Shown: positions 1 through 6,175 of the stretch, in pieces
How positions within the stretch are numbered: position 1 is the first letter of the stretch
Layout: each line of letters opens with the position of its first letter
Source: an uncultured Pseudomonadota bacterium
Lineage (GTDB): Bacteria > Lernaellota > Lernaellaia > Lernaellales > Lernaellaceae
Direction: 5' to 3'
DNA: 9,683 nt
Assembly (NCBI GenBank): GCA_937967875.1
Contig: CALBTQ010000439.1
Span: forward strand, 1-9,683
Notes under the pieces: model-generated
Told to the model about the DNA's origin: nothing
The model's input: the letters and a program-made list of their open reading frames with translations, nothing else
Databases searched by the model: none
Program-made: the position numbers and the translations under genes

Positions 1-2
1 TG

Positions 3-98
3 GAAAAGCAGGGGATGACGCTCAACGAAGCGGCCCGTGCTGCCAAAGAAAAAGATTACCAGCAGAAGCTGAAGGACTTCCAGCGTTTTACCAATGAT
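3..98 (+). pseudogene. OmpH/Skp-like periplasmic chaperone, internal/C-terminal fragment (cut at both ends)
   Basis: Frame 3 reads EKQGMTLNEAARAAKEKDYQ and continues through KLKDFQRFTND at about base 98. This charged, Ala/Glu/Lys/Gln-rich helical stretch matches the style of the coiled-coil arm of OmpH/Skp chaperones, which escort unfolded outer-membrane proteins across the periplasm; the 'DFQRFTND' ending resembles a recurrent OmpH motif. The 5' part lies outside the window. After about base 98 the frame stays open to 365, but its translation becomes an Arg/His-rich shadow of the glycosyltransferase in frame 1, so the homology ends abruptly. The family normally continues for another 50-60 residues after this motif, and those are missing. 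It is either a truncated gene joined to foreign sequence or an assembly error. The family call rests on about 32 residues and is moderate at best. Confidence 0.45.
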
Positions 99-594
99 TC
101 ACCCGGATTATCAGTACGACAGCCGACTGGCCGGGCACATGATTTCGTTCATCAACGACGGCTACTTCGACATCATGCTGGGCACGCGCATCCGCACGCG
201 CGGCGAGGCGCTGGCCGGGGGCATGCCGATCTGGAAATACATCTCCAACCGTTTTTTAACGATTACGGAGAACATTCTGCTCGGGCAGAATTTATCGGAG
301 TATCACACCGGCTACCGGGCTTACAGCCGGCAGGTGCTGGAGACGGTGCCGTGGCAGAACAATAGCGACGATTTCGCCTTCGACGCGCAATTTCTGGCGC
401 AGGCGATTTATTTTAACTTCAAGATTGCGGAGATTCCGGTGCCGGTGCGCTACATGCCCGAAGCGTCGAGCATCAACCTCAAGCGCAGCACGGAATACGG
501 ATTGGCCAATTTGAAGGTGATCGCGCAGTACTGGTTGCACAAACTGGGAATCAGGCGCGATCCGCTTTTCCTGCCCGCCGCCAAGCAAGAGTAA
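94..594 (+). pseudogene. Family-2 glycosyltransferase, N-terminally truncated
   Basis: The product resembles inverting GT2 enzymes of the DPM1/WcaA type, which transfer sugars from nucleotide- or lipid-linked donors during envelope polysaccharide synthesis. Seen here, numbered from the ATG at 94: MIHPDYQYD (1-9), which occupies the DXD-like metal/donor position; a conserved block NRFLTITENILLG (52-64) followed by SEYHTGYRAYSR (68-79); NSDDFAFDAQ (90-99); and PVRYMPEASSINLKRS (117-132). Complete relatives have about 80-90 more N-terminal residues carrying the nucleotide-binding GT-A start, and these are absent. Frame 1 upstream is closed by stops at 16-18 and 52-54, and the ATG at 94 has no Shine-Dalgarno sequence, unlike the minus-strand genes. 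I therefore treat ATG 94 as an internal codon of a decapitated gene. The 3' end overlaps the convergent subtilase gene by 44 bases. Confidence 0.75.
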
Positions 595-2239
595 ACAGCG
601 CCATTGACAGCAACATGAGCGCGATCGCACCGTCGCCGCCGGTCTGGCCCATGGCGCAGAAGCCTTCGTCCTCGTCCTTCCCCTCTTCCTTGTCGGCGGA
701 GCGCACGGTGATGACCATCTGGTCGGAGCCCGACGCGCCTTCCTCGTCGATCGCCGAGAGCATCACCGAGTATTCGCCCGGCTCGTCGAAGGTGTAGGAG
801 AACGCGGCCAGGTTGGACGTGTCGCCGTTGGAGAACGACCACAGGTAGCGGTCGATATTGCCGTCCGGGTCGCTGCCCGAGGCGGTGAAAGAGACCGTCA
901 GCGGGGCCTTGCCCTCGTCCTTGTCTGCGACGATCAACGCGGTGGGCGATTCGTTGGGAATGGCGCCGGCGAAGTTCTCCACCGCGGCGCGCACGTTGAT
1001 CTCGCCCCAGCCGACTTCGACGTCCCAATCGGCGCCGGGCTTGCGCGTGGCGGTTTCTTCCATCGCCTGTTTGATCGTGCGCGCGTCGGTCACTTCGGGA
1101 TTGGAGGCGATCATCAGCGCCGCGCCCGCCGCGACGTGCGGCGAGGCCACGCTGGTGCCCCAGGCGTAATAGAAGCCGACGCCGCCGTTGCCGATCGTCT
1201 CGCCGAGGATTTCCTCGCCGGGCGCGACCAGGTCGAGGGCTTCGCCGTAATTGGAATAATCGCTGCGCGTGGGCAATTCGCCGAGTTGATGCTTGTCGCA
1301 ACTGCCGACGGCGATCGAATCGTCGTAGCCGGCGGGATAGGAAACTTCGGAGAGCGATTCGTTGCCCGAGGCGACGACCACGACGACGTTGTGATCAGTG
1401 GCGTAGGTGACGGCCTGATCGCACAGCCCGTTGTATCCGGGACCGCCCAGGCTCATGTTGATCACCTGCGCACCTTCTTCCACGGCGAAGTAGATGCCGT
1501 CGATGATGTCGCTTTCGGCCGCGCCGCCGGAGTGATCGGGGAAGACCTTGACCGGCAACAGTTTGACGTCGGGCGCTGCGCCGGCTGCGCCGACGCCGTT
1601 GTCGGTGCGTTCGGCGATGATGTTGGCCACGTGCGTGCCGTGGCCTTCGGTATCGTCGGGATCGTCATCGCGTTCGCCGAAATCCCAACCGTCGAGCACG
1701 TTCTCGGCGCCGTCGGTGAGGCCGTCGAGCAAATAGCCGGTATCGAGCACGGCGACGATCACGCCGTCGCCCCGCGTGCGGTTCCAGACCTTCTCCAGGC
1801 CGATTTGACGCAGGTTCAACTGTCCGCCGTTGTAGAGCGGGTCGTTGGGCGCGAAGGCCAACGATCGCACGTGATCGGGCCAGACGGCGGCCACGGCCTG
1901 GGACGCGCGCAGGCGTTCGGCCATTTCATCATAGGAACGCTTGGGGTCGAATTGAACCAGGACGTAGGTTTCCGCAGCGGCGTCGCGGCGGGCTTGCGCC
2001 AGCCAGCGCGTGGGCATCGTGCGGCGGCCGCGGATATCGGAGACATGGGCGACGGTCATGCCCGCGGCCGAAATTTCGCGTTGGAAATCGGCGGGGCGAG
2101 CGTCGGGCTGCAGCACGACCAAAGCGCGTCCGGCGACGATCGGGGCGTTGGCATGGATGTCCAATTCAAAGGCGAAAGCGCCCGTCGCGGTCAGGAGCGC
2201 AACGAGAAAGAAAATCGCGGTCAGCAAGGGGCGAGGCAT
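551..2239 (-). CDS. Secreted S8 subtilisin-like serine protease with PKD domain and C-terminal anchor
   Basis: An exported endopeptidase of 562 residues. Residues 1-23 form a signal peptide (hydrophobic core, AFA cleavage site). About 35-125 looks like an inhibitor-type propeptide. The S8 catalytic domain spans about 155-425 with a complete triad: Asp166 (AVLDTG), His200 (EGHGTHV) and Ser363 (GTSVASPHVA), plus oxyanion Asn293 (ASGNE). A PKD-like beta domain follows at about 432-513 (SGSDPDGNIDRYLWSFSNGD, then YTFDEPGEYSV). The tail has an acidic linker, Cys528, Gly residues, a hydrophobic segment (about 538-553) and Arg-Arg, resembling MYXO-CTERM/GlyGly-CTERM sorting signals. A TTG start at 2278 would add 13 residues before the signal peptide. 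The ATG at 2239 is preferred because AAAGGAAG (2247-2254) lies 7 bases upstream. The gene sits downstream of a terminator, so it probably has its own promoter. Natural substrate unknown. Confidence 0.92.
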   Translation of the reverse strand: MPRPLLTAIFFLVALLTATGAFAFELDIHANAPIVAGRALVVLQPDARPADFQREISAAGMTVAHVSDIRGRRTMPTRWLAQARRDAAAETYVLVQFDPKRSYDEMAERLRASQAVAAVWPDHVRSLAFAPNDPLYNGGQLNLRQIGLEKVWNRTRGDGVIVAVLDTGYLLDGLTDGAENVLDGWDFGERDDDPDDTEGHGTHVANIIAERTDNGVGAAGAAPDVKLLPVKVFPDHSGGAAESDIIDGIYFAVEEGAQVINMSLGGPGYNGLCDQAVTYATDHNVVVVVASGNESLSEVSYPAGYDDSIAVGSCDKHQLGELPTRSDYSNYGEALDLVAPGEEILGETIGNGGVGFYYAWGTSVASPHVAAGAALMIASNPEVTDARTIKQAMEETATRKPGADWDVEVGWGEINVRAAVENFAGAIPNESPTALIVADKDEGKAPLTVSFTASGSDPDGNIDRYLWSFSNGDTSNLAAFSYTFDEPGEYSVMLSAIDEEGASGSDQMVITVRSADKEEGKDEDEGFCAMGQTGGDGAIALMLLSMALFTLAWRRAGKADRA

Positions 2240-2280
2240 CGTTTGTCTTCCTTTCGTCCAGACAAAATAAGACGGCAAAT

Positions 2281-2286
2281 TGTATA
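2281..2286 (-). promoter_or_regulatory. Possible -10 element of the subtilase promoter
   Basis: On the minus strand TATACA (extended AT-rich context TTATACAATTT) lies about 42 bases before the subtilase ATG at 2239 and downstream of the preceding terminator, the expected place for a promoter. No convincing -35 hexamer is visible at 16-18 bases, so this is only a weak sigma70-like candidate. Confidence 0.25.
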
Positions 2287-2333
2287 AGCAAGTGAGGCCG
2301 GAGGGAAGAGGGGGTTAACTTGTTGAAATCATG

Positions 2334-2366
2334 AAAAAAGCCCGGCATCCAGAGGATGCCGGGCTT
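2334..2366 (-). terminator. Intrinsic terminator of the Asp-rich lipoprotein gene
   Basis: The minus strand reads AAGCCCGGCATCC, a TCT loop, then GGATGCCGGGCTT, followed by further T residues: a perfect GC-rich stem of at least 11 base pairs (2340-2350 with 2354-2364) and a run of six T (2334-2339). It begins about 23 bases after the lipoprotein stop codon (2389-2391). The plus-strand side has only TT after the stem, so it works for the minus strand only. It separates the lipoprotein transcript from the subtilase gene. Confidence 0.9.
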
Positions 2367-2388
2367 GCGAAATCAAGCGTTGTTGCGC

Positions 2389-4188
2389 TTAGAAGGTCGG
2401 GATCAAGCTGGCGATGTCGTAGTTCGTCCAGAGGTTGATCGCCATGCTGTCATAAGCCAGCAACTGGGTCGGGTTGAACTCGTTGGGATCGACGCCGTCG
2501 GGCAGGTCGATACCGGCGATGACCACGAGGTCATCCGCGCTCGGGGTGATGCCCAGCTCGGTGACCGGCGGCTGGAAGGAATCTTCTTCGCCGTTGACCA
2601 CGGCCAGGACAACCGGGCCGACTTTCGGAGCGTAGATGACCAGGACGATGTCCATGTCACCCTTGGATTCCAGCGCCCAGGACACTTCACCGGTGGTGGT
2701 GTTGTAGCCGGTGCTGGCGTCAAACAGCGGCAGGAAGTCGCTGTCGGCAACCGTGGCGCCGCCGGACCATTCGCTGAGGTCTTCGGCGAAGGTCAGGGCG
2801 AAGCCGAGGTTCAGGCTCTCGAGGCCGGACGCCAGGGCGTCGGTTTTGGCCACGAGCAGGATGTAGTCGGCATCGGGCACGTCGCCGGCCGGGATGGACG
2901 CGGCGTTGCTGGTCGCCAACTTGATGCCCATCGGGATCAGGGCGCGGTTGGGAACTTCCGCGGCGAGCATGCCGAGGTAGTCATAGCTGGGGTCCGCACC
3001 GGTGATGCTCAGGTTGACCGCGCTCTTGGCGGTGATTTCGGACATGGCGATGTCCGGAGCGCCCGTGCCGTCCCAGGTGGGTTCGGCGCCGGCATACTCA
3101 AACGCCAGGGCGTTGTTGAGGACGTCTTCGATGTTGTCGAGGATCAACTCGATCGGATCGATCGGGTTGCCGCCGATCAGGTCGGTGATGAGCTGGATGA
3201 TCAGCGCGGAGCTGATGGCTTCACCGGCGGTGATGCTGAGCACCGCGCCTTCGATCGGGTTGTCGGCGCCGGCCATGACCGGCACTTTGTACTGTTCGTT
3301 GGCGCCGCCGGCGGTGGCCGAAGCCAGGCCGATCAGGTTGATGTCAACGCTCAGTTCGGGGAAGTAGATGCTCGCGGGCAGGTCGATCGAGCCGGTTTCG
3401 CCGCCCAGACCGATCACGTTGTAGCCGTAATCGAGCGAGAAGGTGTCTTCGGCGATCAGGCCGTCAAAGTCGGCGGACAGAACGGTCGAACGAGCCAGGC
3501 CCGGAATCGCGATGCCCAGATAGATCGGGGCGTTCAGCAGCGGATCCAGGTTGAGGCCGGAAACATCGGGGTTTTCCAGGCCCAGAGCGGTGCCGCCGGA
3601 GGTGAAGTCGCCGGCGCCGGAATCGGAGTAGCTGTAGCCGTAGGAATCCGGACGGAGGCGGAAGTACATCACGGCCGCGTCGGCCTGATACGCCCAGGTC
3701 CAGAAGCCGGCTTTGTAGACGGTGACCAGTTCGTTGGCCTTGGTCACGGTCACGGTCGCTTTGCCGTTGGCATCGGTGGTGTAGGTGTTGCCGCCGTGAA
3801 TCACGGTCGCGCCTTCCACCGCGGAGCAGTCGGAGTCGTCAAAGGCGTAGACGGTGATGGTGTCGCTGATCGCGCCGCCACCGATCGCCAGGCCATCGCC
3901 GATGCTTTCGGGGTCGGGCAGTTCGCAGAACCAATCGGGCGCGGTGTACTCGGTATCGCTGGTGTCGTCGTCGCCGGTGTCGTCGTCGCCGGTATCGTCG
4001 TCACCGGTGTCGTCGTCGCCGGTGTCGTCGTCGCCGGTGTCGTCGTCGCCAGTGTCGTCGTCGTCACTGGTGTCGTCGTCGGCCGGAGCGCCGTCGTCAT
4101 CGTCGTCGTCATCGCCGCCGCCGCAGGCCGTCATCAAGCCCAGGACCAGCAGCATCATGACAGAAAGCAATAGCCACCTATTCTTCAT
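2389..4188 (-). CDS. Asp-rich outer-membrane-type lipoprotein of unknown function
   Basis: A 599-residue exported lipoprotein. Residues 1-21 form a type II signal peptide (KNR, hydrophobic core, lipobox LMTA) before Cys22; Gly23-Gly25 follow, so there is no Asp at +2, compatible with outer-membrane sorting. Residues 26-78 are almost entirely Asp/Thr/Gly/Ser, including DDDTG repeats at 43-76, a flexible polyanionic spacer that could bind divalent cations. Cys88 and Cys121 could pair as a disulfide. About 108-165 looks like a carboxypeptidase-regulatory/Ig-like beta domain (VEGATV, TTDANGKATVTV, VYKAGF). Residues 180-599 are beta-rich, Gly/Ala/Asp-heavy and not recognised. Start: ATG 4188 with AAGGGAG (4196-4202) 7 bases upstream. 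A strong terminator follows the stop. Surface display by a spacer is inference; the ligand or role is unknown. Confidence 0.88.
   Translation of the reverse strand: MKNRWLLLSVMMLLVLGLMTACGGGDDDDDDDGAPADDDTSDDDDTGDDDTGDDDTGDDDTGDDDTGDDDTGDDDTSDTEYTAPDWFCELPDPESIGDGLAIGGGAISDTITVYAFDDSDCSAVEGATVIHGGNTYTTDANGKATVTVTKANELVTVYKAGFWTWAYQADAAVMYFRLRPDSYGYSYSDSGAGDFTSGGTALGLENPDVSGLNLDPLLNAPIYLGIAIPGLARSTVLSADFDGLIAEDTFSLDYGYNVIGLGGETGSIDLPASIYFPELSVDINLIGLASATAGGANEQYKVPVMAGADNPIEGAVLSITAGEAISSALIIQLITDLIGGNPIDPIELILDNIEDVLNNALAFEYAGAEPTWDGTGAPDIAMSEITAKSAVNLSITGADPSYDYLGMLAAEVPNRALIPMGIKLATSNAASIPAGDVPDADYILLVAKTDALASGLESLNLGFALTFAEDLSEWSGGATVADSDFLPLFDASTGYNTTTGEVSWALESKGDMDIVLVIYAPKVGPVVLAVVNGEEDSFQPPVTELGITPSADDLVVIAGIDLPDGVDPNEFNPTQLLAYDSMAINLWTNYDIASLIPTF
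3961..4062 (-). repeat. 15-bp tandem repeat encoding DDDTG
   Basis: Six consecutive 15-base units occupy 3961-4050 (plus-strand unit GGTGTCGTCGTCGCC), followed by a partial, diverged unit to about 4062. Five of the six full units are identical. The third (3991-4005) differs at two positions, both synonymous (it still encodes GDDDT). The period is a multiple of three, so gain or loss of units would change spacer length without breaking the lipoprotein frame. Confidence 0.92.
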
Positions 4189-4293
4189 GTTCTTACTCCC
4201 TTCACTTGTTGGTTAACAAGTTCATACAGCATGCGATCCGAAGATCGAAAACTTGGATGGAAACAGACAGGAAAGGCAATTTGCTTACCCCTC

Positions 4294-4317
4294 AAAAGGT
4301 TGGGTCATCTCCCAACC
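4294..4317 (-). terminator. Possible intrinsic terminator of the small lipoprotein gene
   Basis: On the minus strand GGTTGGG, loop AGATGA, CCCAACC is followed by TTTTGAGG: a 7-bp stem with a short T-run. It lies about 180 bases after the stop codon at 4499. Placement fits a terminator for the upstream gene, though the four-T tract is short. Confidence 0.45.
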
Positions 4318-4332
4318 CTAAAATACACAAAC

Positions 4333-4358
4333 GGGCTTCGAGGCTGCCCCCGAAGCCC
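4333..4358 (-). terminator. Second hairpin, possible weak terminator
   Basis: GGGCTTCG (4333-4340) pairs with CGAAGCCC (4351-4358) around a 10-base loop. On the minus strand it is followed by GTTTGTGTATTTTAG, a broken U-rich stretch. With the hairpin at 4298-4317 it could form a tandem termination region for the small lipoprotein transcript. It is also possible that it is only an mRNA-stabilising structure. Confidence 0.35.
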
Positions 4359-4498
4359 AACTATCAGGCTAAACACGTCCCCAAAGGGTGTCAAGCGGAA
4401 AATATTCCCAAGCAATGGATATTGTCGAATAAACATAGTCTCACCGGCCGAATGCTTTTAAACAATTAAAACTCATGCCGGAAAAAAGCAAATCGAAG

Positions 4499-5089
4499 CT
4501 ATTTGAGGGAAAAAGCGGTCAGTTCGGCCAAAACTTCACGGGTTTTCGTGCCGTCAGGTTGAATAACATAGTACTCTTCCTTGATTTTCCCCACGCGTTT
4601 GGCGTAGGTGACCACGTAAATGAAAATGCGGGGATTGGGACCCGGATCGAGGGTGGGCATCACGCCGGGTTTGATGACCGCGTCGCCGGGGAATTTACTG
4701 ATCCAGGTGGTTTCCAGTGTTTCGTTGAAGGCGCCGGCCGGGACAGTGACTTCCTTGTTCAAACCGGTGATCTCGAAGGTCATCTGGCTCTCGACCCATT
4801 TCTTGCCCAGTTCGATCGGCTCGCGCAGGAACATCACGCCCTGTTTGTTGACCATTCCCTGGCCGGGCAGGTACAGAATCACTTCCGAATTGTTGAAATG
4901 ATAGGAGTCGTTGGTGCGTTTGATGATGCGCTCGGTGTTTTCGGTGACGCGGTCGTAGTAATCGGTGACCTTGTAGGTCCATTGGTTGCTGACGTGCAAC
5001 GGGTAGTAAGTCTGAAACTGCGACGAGCAGCCGATCGCCAAAGCGGCGAGCAACAGGGCAAGCGGTAAAACGATCATCCGTCGCATCAT
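4499..5089 (-). CDS. Small conserved-type lipoprotein (YYPLxxxNxWTY motif)
   Basis: A 196-residue predicted lipoprotein. Residues 1-20 form a type II signal peptide (MMRRM, then an L/A-rich core) ending in LAIG before Cys21. The mature start contains YYPLHVSNQWTYKVTDY (28-44), resembling the opening of small periplasmic beta-rich lipoproteins in many deltaproteobacterial genomes, in which a 'PL..GN.WTY' segment is followed by a 'VPAG.F' segment; here VPAGAFNETLETTW is at 116-129. No catalytic motif is visible and the molecular function is unknown. A TTG-initiated reading from 5140 would put 17 polar residues before the signal peptide. ATG 5089 is preferred because AAGGGA (5097-5102) lies 7 bases upstream. 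A second ATG directly follows (5086). A promoter-like pair lies just upstream, so it may be separate from the polA-nuclease unit. Confidence 0.82.
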   Translation of the reverse strand: MMRRMIVLPLALLLAALAIGCSSQFQTYYPLHVSNQWTYKVTDYYDRVTENTERIIKRTNDSYHFNNSEVILYLPGQGMVNKQGVMFLREPIELGKKWVESQMTFEITGLNKEVTVPAGAFNETLETTWISKFPGDAVIKPGVMPTLDPGPNPRIFIYVVTYAKRVGKIKEEYYVIQPDGTKTREVLAELTAFSLK

Positions 5090-5117
5090 GATTGGATCCC
5101 TTCGTTCGTCCATTAAT

Positions 5118-5147
5118 AATATAAGTTGTTCACGGACCATTTGTCAT
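5118..5147 (-). promoter_or_regulatory. Candidate sigma70-like promoter of the small lipoprotein gene
   Basis: On the minus strand ATGACA (5142-5147) matches the -35 consensus at five of six positions and TATATT (5118-5123) matches the -10 at five of six, separated by 18 bases. Transcription would begin near 5111, giving a leader of about 22 bases that contains the Shine-Dalgarno sequence. It lies in the 90-base gap after the nuclease stop codon. Confidence 0.45.
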
Positions 5148-5179
5148 GTCCCGACAACGGGCGGCGGGAAACGGTTCCC

Positions 5180-6175
5180 TCAGGGGGCGGAAACGGAGAG
5201 CACCTGCGTGGGGCAGTTGAGGAAAATGCGCGGGCCGTAGTTGGCGGTGACTTTGCCGAAGACCTGCAATTTCAGTCCGACCAACTGATGCGGCGCCATC
5301 TTGTCGCGCAGGAATTGATCGACGTCGCGGCGCAGGATGGTGGCGGAGAAATCGGTCGTCCAGTCGCTGCCGAAGTTGAGGTGATAGGCGTTGGTCGATT
5401 CCTTCACGTTGTCGACCACGCCCTCGACGATGCCGTAGTGATCCAGCAGGCGATCGGCGACGACGGCCGGCACGGGCTGGGTGTCGGCATTGGCGAACAT
5501 GCCGCGTTTGTTGCGGAAGGCGGTCAGCAGCAGGTTCCAGTTTTTGCGACAGTCGGCGATGCACTCGGGATCGTGAAACACTTCGCCCAAGCCCATGACC
5601 AGCAGCGTTTCCTCGGCGGCCTCGCCGTTGACGATCACCCGCGCGAGCGTGCGGCCGTATTGATCCTGCGGTTTCTTTTTGCAGACCTCGAGAATGACCG
5701 GCTGCATTTGCACGAGCTGTTTGTTGAAGTTCGTCGCTTCATCAAAATAGGGCTCGCCGGTTTCGGGGGTGTCGATGCCGAGGTAACGCACGCGGCGTCC
5801 GTCGGCCATCATCACCGTGTCGCCGTCATAGACGTGGCTGACGGTGTTTTTGATGCGGTCCATGAGCAGGCGGGTCATTTCGTTATCGGGCAGGGCGCCG
5901 CCGTCGGGCAAGGGCGGCGGCGTGACCTCGTCTGATTCGGGCGGGTCGTCGGCCGGCACGGGCGTGACGTCGGGCGCGAGGTCGATTTCGATGCCCTCGG
6001 GCGTGGGCGCGGCGGGCGTGACGGCGGCCGGTATGGCGTCATCGACGATCAAATCGCCGGCGACGCGGTTGAGCTGAATGATGAACCAGACCACGATGGC
6101 CAACGCGCCGACCATCATGAGCAATTTCATCCAGGGAAACGAGGAGCGTTCGCGCCGATAGGGATGCTGTTCCAT
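5180..6175 (-). CDS. Membrane-anchored thermonuclease (SNase/TNase family) with C-terminal OB-like domain
   Basis: A 331-residue predicted nuclease. N-terminal PYRRERSSFPWMK (5-17) followed by a hydrophobic segment (about 18-35) suggests an uncleaved N-in signal anchor, placing the rest in the periplasm. A Pro/Asp/Glu-rich linker spans about 45-97. The SNase-like domain spans about 108-230 and keeps the residues known from staphylococcal nuclease: Asp117 and Asp119 (YDGDT), Arg130 and Asp135 (VRYLGIDTPET), Glu138 and Arg175 (YGRTLA), so Ca-dependent phosphodiester cleavage is expected. Residues about 248-328 (VEGVVDNVKES, then LNFGSDWTTDFSATI and GLKLQVFGKV) look like the OB-fold extension found on many proteobacterial TNase-like proteins. 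Cys165, 205, 209 and 321 could form disulfides. Start: ATG 6175 overlaps the polA stop (TGATG), with GGAGG 7 bases upstream. A longer reading from 6277 only translates polA out of frame. Confidence 0.88.
   Translation of the reverse strand: MEQHPYRRERSSFPWMKLLMMVGALAIVVWFIIQLNRVAGDLIVDDAIPAAVTPAAPTPEGIEIDLAPDVTPVPADDPPESDEVTPPPLPDGGALPDNEMTRLLMDRIKNTVSHVYDGDTVMMADGRRVRYLGIDTPETGEPYFDEATNFNKQLVQMQPVILEVCKKKPQDQYGRTLARVIVNGEAAEETLLVMGLGEVFHDPECIADCRKNWNLLLTAFRNKRGMFANADTQPVPAVVADRLLDHYGIVEGVVDNVKESTNAYHLNFGSDWTTDFSATILRRDVDQFLRDKMAPHQLVGLKLQVFGKVTANYGPRIFLNCPTQVLSVSAP

Larger units (their letters stand above)
4189..4498. other. 310-base intergenic region between the two lipoprotein genes
   Basis: This gap is visibly more AT-rich than its neighbours. 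It holds two GC-rich hairpins suited to ending the upstream small-lipoprotein transcript (4298-4317 and 4333-4358), a short UUCG hairpin (4234-4247), and an inverted repeat next to the Asp-rich lipoprotein ribosome site (4205-4220). The lipoprotein promoter should lie between about 4221 and 4297, but I could not find a convincing -35/-10 pair. Two plus-strand ORFs of 76-87 codons cross these hairpins and have no coding character. Confidence 0.6.

Noticed and set aside
1136..2287. A plus-strand open frame of 383 codons opposite the subtilase
   Set aside because: Composition is shadow-like and there is no ribosome site or domain; the minus strand encodes the full S8 triad.
2375..2390. Small inverted repeat AAGCG-CGCTT at the Asp-rich lipoprotein stop codon
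   Set aside because: The stem is five base pairs with no T-run, and the strong terminator immediately downstream explains termination.
3961..4083. Regular repeats that could suggest a CRISPR array or structural DNA element
   Set aside because: The unit is 15 bases, directly tandem without spacers, and in frame with a DDDTG coding repeat.
2356..4173. A plus-strand open frame of 605 codons opposite the Asp-rich lipoprotein
   Set aside because: Its tail is a VVVAGVVV repeat created by complementing the Asp repeat, and it starts inside the terminator hairpin. The minus strand has a lipobox, Shine-Dalgarno sequence and terminator.
4206..4469. Small plus-strand ORFs (76-87 codons) in the intergenic region
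   Set aside because: They cross hairpins and an AT-rich leader, have no good ribosome site, and the peptides show no domain, signal peptide or coding bias.
5150..5179. Two short hairpins after the nuclease stop (GGGAA-TTCCC and CCCG-CGGG)
   Set aside because: The stems are only 4-5 bp and neither is followed by a T-run on the minus strand, so I do not call a terminator; read-through into the small lipoprotein gene remains possible.
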